A stretch of DNA of 64,000 bases from Desulfuromonadales bacterium (GCA_014860225.1 JACZKE010000056.1:1-64000), one strand, 5' to 3'; positions 35,386 through 45,384 are shown, counted from the first letter of the stretch. Notes: a model not told the origin generated them from the letters alone. Program-made: numbers and translations.

Positions 35386-35880
35386 ATGAATGGAAAAAAT
35401 GGTGGATTGAGCAGACAAGACCGTTTGATTAAGCAGAAAGTTCATGATCCCTACAAGACCGACATCAATCCCAAGGAACCGACAGTTTGTCCCGAGTGCA
35501 GCGTCGTTTTCAGAGGCGGCAGATGGCAATGGCAAGCCGAAATTCCGGAAAATGGGTATAAGGAAGTCTGCCCTGCCTGTCAGCGTATCCGGGATAACAT
35601 CCCCGCTGGGATACTGACCATGACCGGCAACTTTTTCAGTGAACATCGCCAGGAAATGCTGAACCTCATAACAAACAAGGTCGAAGAGCAACGTTCGCAG
35701 CACCCCATGAAACGGCTCATGGCAATTGAAGACAAAAAGGATGGCAGTACTATTGTCACCTTCACTGATACACACCTTCCCCGTGGTGTTGGGCAGGCTA
35801 TTAAGAGGGCTTATGACGGTAAACTTGATATCCATTACACTGAAGAAGCAAGCATCATCCGTGTGTTCTGGGAGCGATGA
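35386..35880 (+). CDS. BCAM0308/NMD3-like zinc-ribbon protein
   Basis: A 164-residue soluble protein with a zinc ribbon made by CPEC (about 35-38) and CPAC (about 64-67), a pattern shared with bacterial proteins annotated as BCAM0308-type or NMD3-related. A C-terminal alpha-beta region ends in VFWER. The function is unknown; the name NMD3 reflects remote similarity only. GGAG lies six bases before the ATG. Single gene between uvrC and a convergent lipoprotein. Confidence 0.65.
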   Translation: MNGKNGGLSRQDRLIKQKVHDPYKTDINPKEPTVCPECSVVFRGGRWQWQAEIPENGYKEVCPACQRIRDNIPAGILTMTGNFFSEHRQEMLNLITNKVEEQRSQHPMKRLMAIEDKKDGSTIVTFTDTHLPRGVGQAIKRAYDGKLDIHYTEEASIIRVFWER

Positions 35881-36014
35881 GCCGTAATTTCAAGATCGGC
35901 TGCACGGTTCCTGATGAAGCGTTTGCAAACTGTTGCGGGATTAATCAAGAAGCAGAGGGCTGGTGGTAACATCCGCCAAATTTTACCAACTGTCAGGTTA
36001 TTCGAATCCATGAA

Positions 36015-36052
36015 CATCGAAAGGCCCCTGGTTAACCAGAGGCCTTTCGATG
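36015..36052. terminator. near-perfect 38-nt palindrome, probable terminator
   Basis: CATCGAAAGGCC and CTGGTTAACCAG with their complements form one long stem with a single mismatched pair. It lies 20 bp past the stop of the lipoprotein gene (minus strand) and 135 bp past the convergent gene. No strong U-run follows on either strand, so it may be a 3' stabilising hairpin instead. Confidence 0.5.
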
Positions 36053-36072
36053 TTTCCTATCGGTATGTCTGT

Positions 36073-36846
36073 TTATTCAGCGGCGACTTCAGCATCTTCA
36101 ACAATAACGTCATATGCATAGCCGTATCCGAAATCTTTATCAATGACCAGAACGCCGTTGATGGTAACAGTGTCGCCCTTTTCAGCTGTGGCATCGGTGG
36201 TGACGGTCAGGTCATTGGCTCCGGTTTCGCCGGTGCCATCCTGAAGGTGAATCCAGTTTTTGCCCATGATGCCGGGGCTGAATTTTACCACCTTGCCACG
36301 AACTTTCACCGGTTTTCCGGCCAATTCGGCTTTCTTGGCAAAGATGTCTGCAACGGTCTGACCGCCCTCTGCGGCAGTGATACCGGAAAGGTCGACGTCA
36401 GTCGTTTCAACGACGGTCTTGCCACCACCGGTCATTGGCGGATGACTGGCAGGCATATCACCGGTCAGGCTTTCTGCGCCGCCAACCAGCACGGAGGGGA
36501 CGAAGTAAACCACGTCAAAGGTGCGGTCGAGGGTTTTGCTGTGATAGTCGGGCATCGGCATCCCTTCGGGGATAACAACATCATCATCGACCTTGACAGC
36601 AAACTGGGGAGCTGCAACCCAGATCTTCTCGCTGCCGGTGTCTACCTGGATATAGGTGTAACCAGCGGCATCCATGGTTTCCAGGACTTTGCCGGTTTTG
36701 CCGGGAGCAGATTCGGCTGCTGCCGGAGCGGCTTGCGCAGAAGGCTTGGCTGCCTCAGTTGTCGGCGCAGGTTTGTCTTCGTTGCAGCCAGCGAACAGGG
36801 TAAGAGAAAACAGAGCTATACAGAAAATAGTCATCAGTTGTTTCAC
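36073..36846 (-). CDS. lipoprotein with C-terminal OB-fold domain
   Basis: A 257-residue lipoprotein: lipobox LTLFAGCNE at about 14-22, a Pro/Ala/Glu-rich linker, a first beta-rich domain (KVLETMDAAGYTYIQVDTG, WVAAPQF) and a second OB-like domain near the C-terminus (GKPVKVRGKVVKFSPGIMG, WIHLQDGTG, GDTVTINGVLVIDKDFG). Such domains are common in deltaproteobacterial periplasmic proteins annotated as nucleic-acid-binding OB folds, but no ligand is known. Single gene followed by a long hairpin. Confidence 0.65.
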   Translation of the reverse strand: MKQLMTIFCIALFSLTLFAGCNEDKPAPTTEAAKPSAQAAPAAAESAPGKTGKVLETMDAAGYTYIQVDTGSEKIWVAAPQFAVKVDDDVVIPEGMPMPDYHSKTLDRTFDVVYFVPSVLVGGAESLTGDMPASHPPMTGGGKTVVETTDVDLSGITAAEGGQTVADIFAKKAELAGKPVKVRGKVVKFSPGIMGKNWIHLQDGTGETGANDLTVTTDATAEKGDTVTINGVLVIDKDFGYGYAYDVIVEDAEVAAE

Positions 36847-36959
36847 GGGTAGATCCTCCGATCCTTTAATTTGTGGGCGGAATGCCCGGTCAGGTATTTG
36901 TTGAATGTTTCTAACATCGATTTGGAGTTATAGCATAGTCGGTGTGAGCACAGCAAGCC

Positions 36960-38450
36960 CTACTGATCGATCAGACGGTGATATTTATTAGTGAGTCTGT
37001 GCAGACGGTCAGCCAGCTCGTCGGACAGTTCTCCTGATGTTATTTGCCAGTCCCAGTTTCCCATTGCCTGGCCTGGGGTATTGAAGCGTGCCTCTTTGTC
37101 GAGGCTGAGGAGATCCTGGCAAGGGATGATGCAGAGGTTGGCAGTGCTTGCCATGGCCAGACGGATAAGTGCCCAGGGCATTTCCGGACGATGTGTGCCA
37201 AGGTATTTTCGAATACGGTCTTTTTGCTCTTTTGTGAGGCCATGCCACCAACCCAGCGTTGTGTCGTTGTCGTGAGTGCCGGTATATACCACGCTGTTCT
37301 CTGTGAGATTCTCTGGCAGATATGGGTTGTCAGGGCCGGAATCGAAGGCAAATTGCAAGACTTTCATTCCCGGGAAACCAAAATCATCCCGCAGCTTCTC
37401 AACCTCGGGAGTAATGATCCCCAGATCTTCGGCAACGATTGGCAAGGTTGTTCTCTTTTTACACAATATTTCGAAGAGCTTGCGTCCCGGCACTTCTTCC
37501 CAATGGCCGTTGACTGCGGTTTCCTCATCGGGAGGAATCGACCAACAGGCCTGGAAGCCGCGAAAATGGTCGATGCGAACCATGTCGCTACTTTGCAACT
37601 GGTGTTCGAATCGCCGTAGCCACCAGCGAAAATCCTCTGCCTCCAACTGGTCCCATCGATAGAGAGGATTGCCCCAACGTTGACCGGTTTCGCTGAAATA
37701 GTCCGGTGGTACCCCGGCGATTGCCGTCGCTCGTCCGTGCTCGTCCAGTTGGAACAACTGCTGGTTGGCCCAGACATCCGCCGAATCGTAGGCGACAAAA
37801 ATCGGAATGTCGCCGAAAATCTGGACACCATTACGATTGGCGTAGGCTTTCAGTTTGTGCCATTGCTCGGTAAAAACGAATTGCTGATATTTGTAGTGCA
37901 GGCATCTCTCTTCAAGCTTCTCTTTCCACGCATTCAAAACCTCCGGCTCTCGTGCGCGCAGGCTCTCCGGCCACTCAGACCATGCCTGCCCGGAAAAAGC
38001 TTCCCGCAAAGCCATGAAGAGGCTGAAGTCTTCCAGCCAGTCTGACTGCTCATAACAGAATTTATCGAAAGCCTGATGTCTTGTCATTGTCGGCTTGCTG
38101 AAGAACTGTTGCCCCGCTTCCTGCAACAAGCTGCTTTTCAGCATGTGCACCTGGTTAAAATTAATACCGTCGCTTTGCTTGATGACGGCCTCGAGCCGCG
38201 AGCCGTCCAGGTCACCGCAGTCGACAAGCTGCTGCAGGTCGATCAGGACCGGATTGCCGGCAAAGGCCGAGAGGGCATTGTAGGGCGAGTGACCGTATCC
38301 GGTCGGCCCCAACGGTAAAATCTGCCAGACACTCTGGCCGGCCCTGACCAGAAAGTCGATAAAGGCAAAGGTCTCCCCGCCGAGGTCGCCAATATGAAAC
38401 GGGCCCGGCAGGGCTGTCGGGTGAAGTAGAATGCCGCTTGCTCGCTGCAT
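36960..38450 (-). CDS. malQ: 4-alpha-glucanotransferase
   Basis: A 496-residue GH77 amylomaltase that transfers glucan segments between maltodextrins. Catalytic landmarks are all present: nucleophile Asp in MVRIDHFRGF, acid/base Glu in IVAEDLGIITPEVE, and the stabilising Asp in GTHDNDTTLGWW. The N-terminus (SGILLHPTALPGPFHIGDLG) is typical of the plant/bacterial D-enzyme type. With glgC it supports glycogen or maltodextrin turnover. Single gene. Confidence 0.94.
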   Translation of the reverse strand: MQRASGILLHPTALPGPFHIGDLGGETFAFIDFLVRAGQSVWQILPLGPTGYGHSPYNALSAFAGNPVLIDLQQLVDCGDLDGSRLEAVIKQSDGINFNQVHMLKSSLLQEAGQQFFSKPTMTRHQAFDKFCYEQSDWLEDFSLFMALREAFSGQAWSEWPESLRAREPEVLNAWKEKLEERCLHYKYQQFVFTEQWHKLKAYANRNGVQIFGDIPIFVAYDSADVWANQQLFQLDEHGRATAIAGVPPDYFSETGQRWGNPLYRWDQLEAEDFRWWLRRFEHQLQSSDMVRIDHFRGFQACWSIPPDEETAVNGHWEEVPGRKLFEILCKKRTTLPIVAEDLGIITPEVEKLRDDFGFPGMKVLQFAFDSGPDNPYLPENLTENSVVYTGTHDNDTTLGWWHGLTKEQKDRIRKYLGTHRPEMPWALIRLAMASTANLCIIPCQDLLSLDKEARFNTPGQAMGNWDWQITSGELSDELADRLHRLTNKYHRLIDQ

Positions 38451-38569
38451 AGATTGATTCTCCTGTGAGCGGATTATGACACAGCAGAAAGCAGAAACAA
38501 GCAGAAACCTTATTGACTCTCTTTGATGGGAATAGCTACGGTCTCGCCGATATCGTTAACTTATGAGAC

Positions 38570-38598
38570 TTGGTTGTTTGTGTAAGTTAATGTATATT
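38570..38598 (+). promoter_or_regulatory. possible sigma-70 promoter of the PAS sensor kinase
   Basis: TTGGTT, 17 bp, TATATT about 70-95 bp upstream of the start codon. The -10 is good, the -35 partial. Confidence 0.35.
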
Positions 38599-38665
38599 CG
38601 TATACTGCTGTCAGTTGATCTCGGCACGACGTCTTTCTCTAAATCGGTAAATAACAGGTCTCCGC

Positions 38666-40579
38666 ATGCTGCGTTCCAGACTACTCCGTAACCTCCTGAT
38701 TCTGTCTCTGGCGATCGCCATACTTTTGCCTGCCTATGAATATTTTTTCGTACATCCTGCGTACAAAGATCTGCTGACTGAAGAAACCGAGAGCGAGGCC
38801 GTTCGATATGCCAGTTACATGGTGCGGGCTCTCGGTCTGGAAAACCAGCTTCTGGTCAAGGATCGTCTCCCGGCGGGGCTGGGGAAAAGCCTGCAGCCGG
38901 CGAGCAGGGATCATCGGCTGATCAAGTTGCGTATCTTCACGGCACAGGGTGAGATAATTTTCTCAACCAAGCTGGAAGAAATCGGCAGTCTCAATAGTAA
39001 TGACTACTTTCGCGAAATTGTTGCCAAAGGACAGGTGTCTTCCAAGGTCGTCAGGAAAGACGACAAGACTGCCGATGGTGATGTCGCTAAAATCGATATT
39101 GTCGAAACTTATGTGCCGTTCATGGCCTCTGATGAGTTTGGCGGCGCTATTGAGGTTTATTACGACATCAGCGATAGCGTCAGCAGGATCAAAGCCCTGT
39201 CTTTGCATTCCATGGCCACTACCTTGTTCATGTCATTGGGGTTTCTTGCCGCTATTTTTTTTGCACTCACTCGCGCCCAGATGAGCTTTCTGCAACGGGA
39301 TGCGGCAGAAGAGGCCCTGAGAGTTGCCAACGGAAAACTCGAAGCGCGGGTTGCCGAGCGGACCCGGGAGCTTTCGGATACCAATCTAAAGCTGACGGAT
39401 CAGATTGTCGAGCGAGCTCGGGCGCAAACAGCTCTGGGGATGGCTCTTGAGGAGATCAAGGCTGATCGGGAAAAGCTGGAAGGAATTCTGCGCTCCGTAC
39501 CGGATGGAGTTGTAGTGACGGACGGCGACTTGAATGTCCTGCATATGAACGCTGCCGCGGAAGGTATATTGGAGACGCCTCTGGAAAAGGCTTTGGGCCA
39601 TCCCATCGCTATCCTCAGTAAGGAAGTTGATTTCATTAAAAAGATTGGACAACGACTTGATCTTACTTATGGCCCCCAGTTCTTTGATTTCGAGCTGTCG
39701 GGCGACAGCAGTCTCAGCCGTCGAGCTTACCAGACACGTGTTTCTCAGTTTATTTCAGATTCAAACGACTTTCCAGGAATTGTCCTGCTGATCCGCGATG
39801 TTACCAGGGAGCGGGAGATTGAGCATATGAAGAGCGCTTTCCTTGGCATGGCTGCTCATGAATTGAACACGCCGCTCACAACGATCATAGGTTACACGGA
39901 GTTGCTTACAGCAAAGGAAACAGCGGGTACTTTCAATGAGCAGCAACAGAAAGACTTTCTTTTGTTGGTCCACAACAAGGCTTTGGCCCTGGGCGGGTTG
40001 ATCGATGACCTGCTCGACATCAGCAGGGTAGAGTCGGGGCGTCCCCTCGATCTCTGCCGCCAGGATTTCCTGCTCAGCTCCATGATCCGTGAGATTGTCG
40101 TATCCTACCGTAATGAGTGTCGTTGCCATCAGTTTGAAGTGGCGCTGCCGGATGAGGCCGCGAGCCTTTGGGCCGACCCGTCACGCCTTGAACAGGTCGT
40201 AGATCATCTGATCAGAAATGCCGTCAAGTATTCACCGGAGGGGGGGCGCGTGAGGGTAACTCTGACCGTGCATGATGGCGAGTATGAGATCTCCGTTGAA
40301 GACGAGGGCATTGGCATGAGTGAAGAACAGCTTGCGCACATTTTTGATCGTTTCTATCGTGCGGATTCATCAGATACAGCCGTGCAGGGTGTCGGATTGG
40401 GCATGAGCATCGTACGTAATATCGTGCTGGCGCATCAGGGCGAAATCCATGTCGACAGCCAGCCCGGAAGTGGTACCAGGGTCTGCATTACCCTGCCGAT
40501 GACTTCATCTGCCGGTCATGATGAAAACGATCAACCCTTCGCAGCCAATTCAGGAGGCTGCCGATCTATGCTTTCCTGA
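38666..40579 (+). CDS. membrane PAS sensor histidine kinase
   Basis: A 637-residue kinase: TM1 (about 8-30), an extracytoplasmic sensor (about 31-180) of PDC/Cache-like composition, TM2 (about 186-205), a coiled-coil linker, a PAS domain (about 270-385: LRSVPDGVVVTDGDLNVLHMN), HisKA with the phosphoacceptor in FLGMAAHELNTPLTTIIGY, and HATPase with VGLGMSIVRNIV. No response regulator is adjacent, so it is an orphan in this window. A Rho-independent terminator follows. The signal is unknown. Confidence 0.85.
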   Translation: MLRSRLLRNLLILSLAIAILLPAYEYFFVHPAYKDLLTEETESEAVRYASYMVRALGLENQLLVKDRLPAGLGKSLQPASRDHRLIKLRIFTAQGEIIFSTKLEEIGSLNSNDYFREIVAKGQVSSKVVRKDDKTADGDVAKIDIVETYVPFMASDEFGGAIEVYYDISDSVSRIKALSLHSMATTLFMSLGFLAAIFFALTRAQMSFLQRDAAEEALRVANGKLEARVAERTRELSDTNLKLTDQIVERARAQTALGMALEEIKADREKLEGILRSVPDGVVVTDGDLNVLHMNAAAEGILETPLEKALGHPIAILSKEVDFIKKIGQRLDLTYGPQFFDFELSGDSSLSRRAYQTRVSQFISDSNDFPGIVLLIRDVTREREIEHMKSAFLGMAAHELNTPLTTIIGYTELLTAKETAGTFNEQQQKDFLLLVHNKALALGGLIDDLLDISRVESGRPLDLCRQDFLLSSMIREIVVSYRNECRCHQFEVALPDEAASLWADPSRLEQVVDHLIRNAVKYSPEGGRVRVTLTVHDGEYEISVEDEGIGMSEEQLAHIFDRFYRADSSDTAVQGVGLGMSIVRNIVLAHQGEIHVDSQPGSGTRVCITLPMTSSAGHDENDQPFAANSGGCRSMLS

Positions 40580-40617
40580 TTGACCCCTCTATCTGATTTG
40601 CGTTAAAATCAAACAGT

Positions 40618-40642
40618 AAACGGGCTTTATGCCCGTTTTTTG
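40618..40642 (+). terminator. intrinsic terminator after the PAS sensor kinase
   Basis: AAACGGGC, a TTTAT loop and GCCCGTTT, followed by more T. Confidence 0.8.
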
Positions 40643-40716
40643 TTGTCAGTAACCGGTAGCCGGCTCATTGATAGTTCGAAAGACTCCTAGAAAATAAAGT
40701 GTGAGAAGAGGCCAGA

Positions 40717-42303
40717 TTGAGTACCCGTTTTTTACAGGAAATCAAGAAGCGCAGAACTTTTGGTATTATCAGCCATCCCGACGCTGGCAAAACCACCCTG
40801 ACCGAGAAGTTGCTACTTTTTGGTGGTGCCATCCAGATGGCCGGGGCGATCAAGGCGCGCAAGGCAGGACGTCACGCCACCAGCGACTGGATGAAAGTCG
40901 AACAGGAGCGTGGCATCTCCGTGACCACTTCGGTGATGAAATTCGGGCATCGCGACTGCGAGATCAACCTGCTTGACACGCCGGGCCACCAGGATTTCTC
41001 TGAGGACACCTACCGGGTATTGACGGCAGTTGACAGTGCACTGATGGTGATCGACAGTGCCAAAGGGGTCGAGGCCCAGACGGAGAAATTGATGGCCGTC
41101 TGCCGTATGCGCAATACCCCGGTGCTGACTTTCATCAACAAGATGGATCGCGAAGGGCAATACCCTCTCGATCTGCTTGCCGATGTTGAGGAGAAACTGC
41201 AGATTGAGTGCGCGCCGATGTCCTGGCCGATCGGTATGGGCAAGCGTTTTAAAGGTGTTTACAACCTCTATCGCAAGGAATTGCGCCTGTTTCGGCCCGG
41301 AGAGCAGCGTCTTACCGAGCATGTCCGTGTGATTAAGGATGTTAATGACAGACAGCTCGATGAGCTGCTCGGCAGCGCTGCCGATGAATTGCGCGCTGAT
41401 ATTGCACTGCTCGAAGGCGCTGCCAACCCTTTTGACCTGGCAGAATACCTCAAGGGCAACCAGACTCCGGTTTTCTTCGGCAGCGCCATCAATAACTTCG
41501 GTGTCGAAGAACTGCTCGATGCGCTGGTTGATATCGCACCTCCTCCCGGGCCACGTCAGACCCAGAGCCGCTTGGTGGCACCGGAAGAAGAGGCTTTCTC
41601 CGGTTTTGTATTCAAGGTCCAGGCGAACATGGATCCAGCCCATCGCGACCGCATCGCTTTTTTGCGCATCTGTTCGGGACGTTTTCAGCGCGGTATGAAA
41701 GTTCGACATCACCGCATCGGCAAGGACGTCAGTCTTTCCAAGGCGATTATTTTCATGGCTCAGGACCGGGCCAATGTTGAAGAAGCGTTTCCGGGCGACA
41801 TTATCGGCCTGCACAACCATGGCACGATCAAGGTTGGTGATACCTTTACCGATAAGGAGGTGCTCAAGTTCACCGGCATCCCAAGCTTTGCTGCAGAGCA
41901 CTTCCGGAGGGTCCGGCTGAGATCTCCTCTTAAGGCGAAACAGCTGGAAAAGGGCTTGACGCAGCTTTCGGAGGAAGGGGCGATCCAGGTGTTCCGGCCG
42001 TTAATCAGCAATGACTACATCGTCGGGGCTGTAGGCATACTGCAATTTGATGTCACCATGGAGCGGCTTAAGACGGAGTATGGCGTTGACGCCATTTACG
42101 AGAATGTTGATTATGCCACGGCCCGCTGGGTAGGCAGTGCTGATCCGAAAAAGCTGGCAGAGTTCGAAAAGAAAAACCAGGCGAACCTGGCGCTCGATGC
42201 CGAAGGCAATCTCAGTTATCTCGCACCCAGCGAATGGCGGCTCGGCTACGTTATGGAGCAGTGGCCGGGTATCGAGTTCTTCAAGACGCGGGAACATGAT
42301 TAA
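40717..42303 (+). CDS. prfC: peptide chain release factor 3
   Basis: RF3 is a translational GTPase that recycles RF1/RF2 after termination. The 528-residue product has the P-loop [16 protein letters not shown], switch regions ([25 protein letters not shown]), NKMDREG for guanine specificity, and domains II and III in the expected order. The start is a TTG at 40717 behind GAAGAGG; no ATG lies in frame near the conserved N-terminus ([20 protein letters not shown]), so TTG is probably genuine. Confidence 0.94.
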   Translation: MSTRFLQEIKKRRTFGIISHPDAGKTTLTEKLLLFGGAIQMAGAIKARKAGRHATSDWMKVEQERGISVTTSVMKFGHRDCEINLLDTPGHQDFSEDTYRVLTAVDSALMVIDSAKGVEAQTEKLMAVCRMRNTPVLTFINKMDREGQYPLDLLADVEEKLQIECAPMSWPIGMGKRFKGVYNLYRKELRLFRPGEQRLTEHVRVIKDVNDRQLDELLGSAADELRADIALLEGAANPFDLAEYLKGNQTPVFFGSAINNFGVEELLDALVDIAPPPGPRQTQSRLVAPEEEAFSGFVFKVQANMDPAHRDRIAFLRICSGRFQRGMKVRHHRIGKDVSLSKAIIFMAQDRANVEEAFPGDIIGLHNHGTIKVGDTFTDKEVLKFTGIPSFAAEHFRRVRLRSPLKAKQLEKGLTQLSEEGAIQVFRPLISNDYIVGAVGILQFDVTMERLKTEYGVDAIYENVDYATARWVGSADPKKLAEFEKKNQANLALDAEGNLSYLAPSEWRLGYVMEQWPGIEFFKTREHD

Positions 42304-42329
42304 GGCTCGGTATCCGACTCGGTACTCGA

Positions 42330-42358
42330 TTGACAACTGCGGGAAAAATAGATATGTT
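42330..42358 (+). promoter_or_regulatory. sigma-70 promoter of the Flp pilin gene
   Basis: A perfect TTGACA (42330-42335), a 17-bp spacer and TATGTT (42353-42358), 35 bp upstream of the Flp start. Confidence 0.55.
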
Positions 42359-42392
42359 TTACCCGTACTCTCTAAAACGTAAGGAGTCTGCC

Positions 42393-42581
42393 ATGAGCAC
42401 AAAAGTTCTGGAAAAAGCATACACCTTTTTGCGTGATGAGCGTGGTGCCACGGCAGTGGAATATGCCATGATGCTGGTACTGATTATTCTGGTTTCAATT
42501 GTGGCCGTGGGTGCCCTGGGCCTGGCAACTGAAGGGTCATTCAATAAATTTACAACCACATATGATTCTGTAACTAAATAA
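42393..42581 (+). CDS. Flp/Fap-type (type IVb) pilin
   Basis: A 62-residue prepilin. A short basic leader ends at Gly in RDERGATAVEYAMMLVLII; cleavage after that Gly would leave ATAVEY, with Glu at position 5 and the Tyr after it that define Flp pilins, then a hydrophobic helix. AAGGAG lies six bases before the ATG. It has its own promoter and hairpin, and no tad/cpa assembly genes are adjacent, so assembly must rely on a locus outside the window. Confidence 0.88.
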   Translation: MSTKVLEKAYTFLRDERGATAVEYAMMLVLIILVSIVAVGALGLATEGSFNKFTTTYDSVTK

Positions 42582-42616
42582 ACAAGTATTGTCAGAGACA
42601 GCTTATTTGATTTCTC

Positions 42617-42656
42617 AATGTCGGGGATTGGTTTACAAGCCATTCCCCGTTGTTTA
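42617..42656 (+). terminator. terminator after the Flp pilin gene
   Basis: CGGGGATTGG (42622-42631) pairs with CCATTCCCCG (42640-42649) with one mismatch, then TTGTTTATT. Confidence 0.65.
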
Positions 42657-42817
42657 TTGCCTGCTCTGCTAAAAACGGTAGCGCAGCAGCATTACAGGAA
42701 AAATAACGGTTCTATAGGCCGACCTGGCCACCGGGACGCGAAGGGCGCTGTTAAGAACGAGAGACAGCCTCTTGAGGTTTGGTGTTTTTATCTTACAGAA
42801 AGATATCAAGGCTTTTT

Positions 42818-42839
42818 CTTCGTGCCTTGGCGTCTGGCG
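42818..42839. repeat. fragment of the CCAC-AAG dispersed repeat (copy 2)
   Basis: A 22-bp stretch containing CGTGCCTTGGCGTCTGGCG matches the right arm of copy 1 (GTGTCTTGGCGTCTTTGTGG). It lies in the 311-bp gap between flp and asnS, upstream of the chosen asnS start. Confidence 0.4.
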
Positions 42840-42892
42840 AAAAACTTTGGGTTGAAATCCGAAAAATAACCATGATTCTACAGGGGTGGCAG

Positions 42893-44296
42893 ATGGCCGG
42901 ACCGGATTGGCGTCAGGATCGTCGGCGGGTAAAAAAAATATTGCAGGAAAAGCAGGCTCAAGGCGATGTGTTCGTCCAGGGTTGGCTGCGTACCGTGAGG
43001 CGCAGCAAGGGGGTGGTTTTTCTCGCCCTCAACGATGGATCCTGCCTGGAAAGCCTGCAGATCGTGGTCGGTGAGGGTGCGGCAGCATTCCCGGTGGCGG
43101 GAGAACTTGGCACCGGTGCCTGCATCGGTGTGCATGGCGAGATGGTGGCGTCGCCGGGAGAAGGACAAAGCTGGGAGGTTCAGGCCAAGCAAATCATTGT
43201 CTATGGTGAAGCCGATGACAGCTTCCCTCTGCAGAAAAAGCGCCACGGTTTCGAATTCCTGCGCTCGATTGCTCACTTGCGGCCGCGTACCAACGCCTTT
43301 GGTGCCGTGTTTCGCGTCCGCAGTCGCATTGCCCATGCGGTCCACAGCTTTTTTCAGGAACGCGGCTTCGTTTATGTACAGACACCGATTATCACCGCCA
43401 ACGACTGCGAAGGTGCCGGGCAGATGTTCCGCGTAACAACCCTGGATCCCGAAAATCCCCCCCGGGTCGATAGCCGCATCGCCTGGCATGAAGACTTTTT
43501 CGGCTCCAAAACCGGCCTGACGGTCAGCGGCCAGTTACAGGCTGAACTCTTTGCCACGGCATTTACAGACGTTTATACATTTGGCCCGACCTTCCGGGCT
43601 GAAAATTCCAATACCAGTCGACACGCTTCCGAGTTCTGGATGATTGAACCGGAGGTGGCTTTTGCCGACCTTGCGGCCAATTGTCGTCTTGCAGAAGACT
43701 TTTTCCGGTTCATGGTTACGTATGCTCTGGAGCACTGCCAGGAGGATCTGGCGTTCTTCAATAAGTTTATCGACAACAATTTGATCGAGCGGCTTGAAAG
43801 CGTCGCGGCGACCGCATTTCAGTTGATGAGCTACACAGAAGCAATCGAATGCTTGCAAAAGAGTGGTGTGAGCTTTGAATTTCCGGTTGAATGGGGTTGC
43901 GATCTGCAGTCGGAACATGAACGTTATCTGACGGAACAGGTCGTCGGTGGGCCGCTCTTTGTGACTGACTATCCGGAAGGGATCAAGGCTTTTTACATGC
44001 GGCGCAACGATGATGGGCGGACCGTGGCGGCCATGGATCTGCTGGTGCCGAAAGTTGGCGAGATTATCGGCGGCAGCCAGCGTGAAGAGCGTCTGGATGT
44101 TCTGCAACACAAGATGCGGGCCTTCGATATTCTTCCGGAAAGCCTCGACTGGTACCTCGACACGCGCCGCTGGGGGAGCTGTCCTCACGCCGGTTTCGGG
44201 CTGGGATTTGAGCGCTTCCTGATGTATATCACCGGGATGGAAAATGTTCGCGACGTTATCCCGTTTCCACGCACGCCGGGTAATGCACGGTACTGA
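42893..44296 (+). CDS. asnS: asparaginyl-tRNA synthetase
   Basis: A 467-residue class IIb synthetase that charges tRNA-Asn. An OB-fold anticodon-binding domain comes first (DVFVQGWLRTVRRSKGVVFLAL), then the catalytic core with motif 2 (FGPTFRAENSNTSRHASEFWMIEPE) and motif 3 (GFGLGFERFLMYITGM). The length equals the E. coli enzyme. CAGGGG lies six bases before the ATG at 42893; earlier in-frame starts (42779, 42872) would read through the repeat fragment and are disfavoured. Presence of AsnRS suggests a direct route to Asn-tRNA. Confidence 0.93.
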   Translation: MAGPDWRQDRRRVKKILQEKQAQGDVFVQGWLRTVRRSKGVVFLALNDGSCLESLQIVVGEGAAAFPVAGELGTGACIGVHGEMVASPGEGQSWEVQAKQIIVYGEADDSFPLQKKRHGFEFLRSIAHLRPRTNAFGAVFRVRSRIAHAVHSFFQERGFVYVQTPIITANDCEGAGQMFRVTTLDPENPPRVDSRIAWHEDFFGSKTGLTVSGQLQAELFATAFTDVYTFGPTFRAENSNTSRHASEFWMIEPEVAFADLAANCRLAEDFFRFMVTYALEHCQEDLAFFNKFIDNNLIERLESVAATAFQLMSYTEAIECLQKSGVSFEFPVEWGCDLQSEHERYLTEQVVGGPLFVTDYPEGIKAFYMRRNDDGRTVAAMDLLVPKVGEIIGGSQREERLDVLQHKMRAFDILPESLDWYLDTRRWGSCPHAGFGLGFERFLMYITGMENVRDVIPFPRTPGNARY

Positions 44297-45193
44297 TCAG
44301 CACGGGGTCTCAACGACAACGTGCGGTCGTCGCAGCGCCCACAAAGACATCAGGGTGTGTACGGCCAGGGTGCCGACGATCAGCGCCCCGGCGAGCAGGG
44401 TTGCCGCATGCGGCGACTCTTGCAGAACCAGCCAGACCCAGAATGGCCCGAGGATCGTTTCAACGAGCAGGATGAGGCTGACTTCCGGCGCCGGCAGATA
44501 ACGTGGACCCTGAGTAATCATGGTGAAGGAAACGGGAAGCACGAGGCCGCCCAGCAAAAGCAGGAAGAGCATGTCGGGGGTTGCAACCGCCATTGGTTGA
44601 GCACCGGCCAGCAGTGCCGCCGGGACGACCAGCAGATTGCCGAACAAGTTGGCAGGAACCATGTTGACCGCCTTGCTGCTGCGCAGGATGACGATGTTGC
44701 CGGCCCAGGTGAGTGTGGCTCCAAGCGCCAGCAGGTCGCCGAGCAACAGGCCGCTACGCAAGCTGCCGGAAAAGATCAACAGAATTCCCCCGAAACAGAT
44801 AAAAATGGCAATCCAGGTGCGTCTGGCGATATTCTCACGCAGGAACAGCCAACTGAGCAGGCTGCTGAACAAAGGCGCCGCCGCAAGAATGATCAAGGTG
44901 TTGGCGGCTGTGGTGTGCTTGAGCGAGTTGACGAAAAACAGGCTACCGACGGCGACCACCGCAGCAGAAAGAAAACCTGCTCGACCGGTATTGCGAAAGC
45001 TCTGCACGAATTGGCTGCGATAGCAGGCTGCGAGAAAGATCGCCTGCATGATGCCGGTCAGCAGGCAACGCCAGAAGAGCAGAGTCCAGACATCACAATG
45101 GATCAACCGCACCAACAGAGCATCCGGGCTGAGAATCACCACGGCGGCAAAGGTCAACAACAAGCCTTTAAGATGTGTGCTGTGATCTCTCAT
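44297..45193 (-). CDS. EamA/DMT-family transporter
   Basis: A ten-helix drug/metabolite transporter of about 298 residues with two EamA repeats (the first from LKGLLLTFAAVVILSP, the second from LLLGDLLALGATLTWAGNIV). Substrate unknown. It is tail-to-tail with asnS, the stop codons adjacent. The start is uncertain: no good ribosome binding site precedes 45193 or the longer in-frame options up to 45316. Confidence 0.75.
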   Translation of the reverse strand: MRDHSTHLKGLLLTFAAVVILSPDALLVRLIHCDVWTLLFWRCLLTGIMQAIFLAACYRSQFVQSFRNTGRAGFLSAAVVAVGSLFFVNSLKHTTAANTLIILAAAPLFSSLLSWLFLRENIARRTWIAIFICFGGILLIFSGSLRSGLLLGDLLALGATLTWAGNIVILRSSKAVNMVPANLFGNLLVVPAALLAGAQPMAVATPDMLFLLLLGGLVLPVSFTMITQGPRYLPAPEVSLILLVETILGPFWVWLVLQESPHAATLLAGALIVGTLAVHTLMSLWALRRPHVVVETPC

Positions 45194-45384
45194 AGCGGTG
45201 ATAGATTGCATAGAAAGTGCAGAAACGCAAGCCGGTTTTCGGTTTGACAGGATTCCTGTCATATTGTAAAACATCCGATGACTTGCCTGGCAATTTCTGC
45301 CGGTGCTGTTGATCAAAAAACACGACGTGATGACAGCCTTACCGGCTGCATCCGTTTTTTGCTGAGTGGAAAGGATTTAAGACT

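Noticed and set aside
35914-36852. 312-codon plus-strand frame opposite the OB-fold lipoprotein
   Set aside because: The minus-strand product has a lipobox and domain structure; the plus frame does not and would cross the long palindrome.
40813-41901. 362-codon open frame antisense to prfC
   Set aside because: Shadow frame; prfC motifs are unambiguous on the other strand.
45218-45229. TGCAGAAACGCA near the EamA gene as another activator site
   Set aside because: A single isolated match with no sigma-54 promoter nearby; this frequency is expected by chance.
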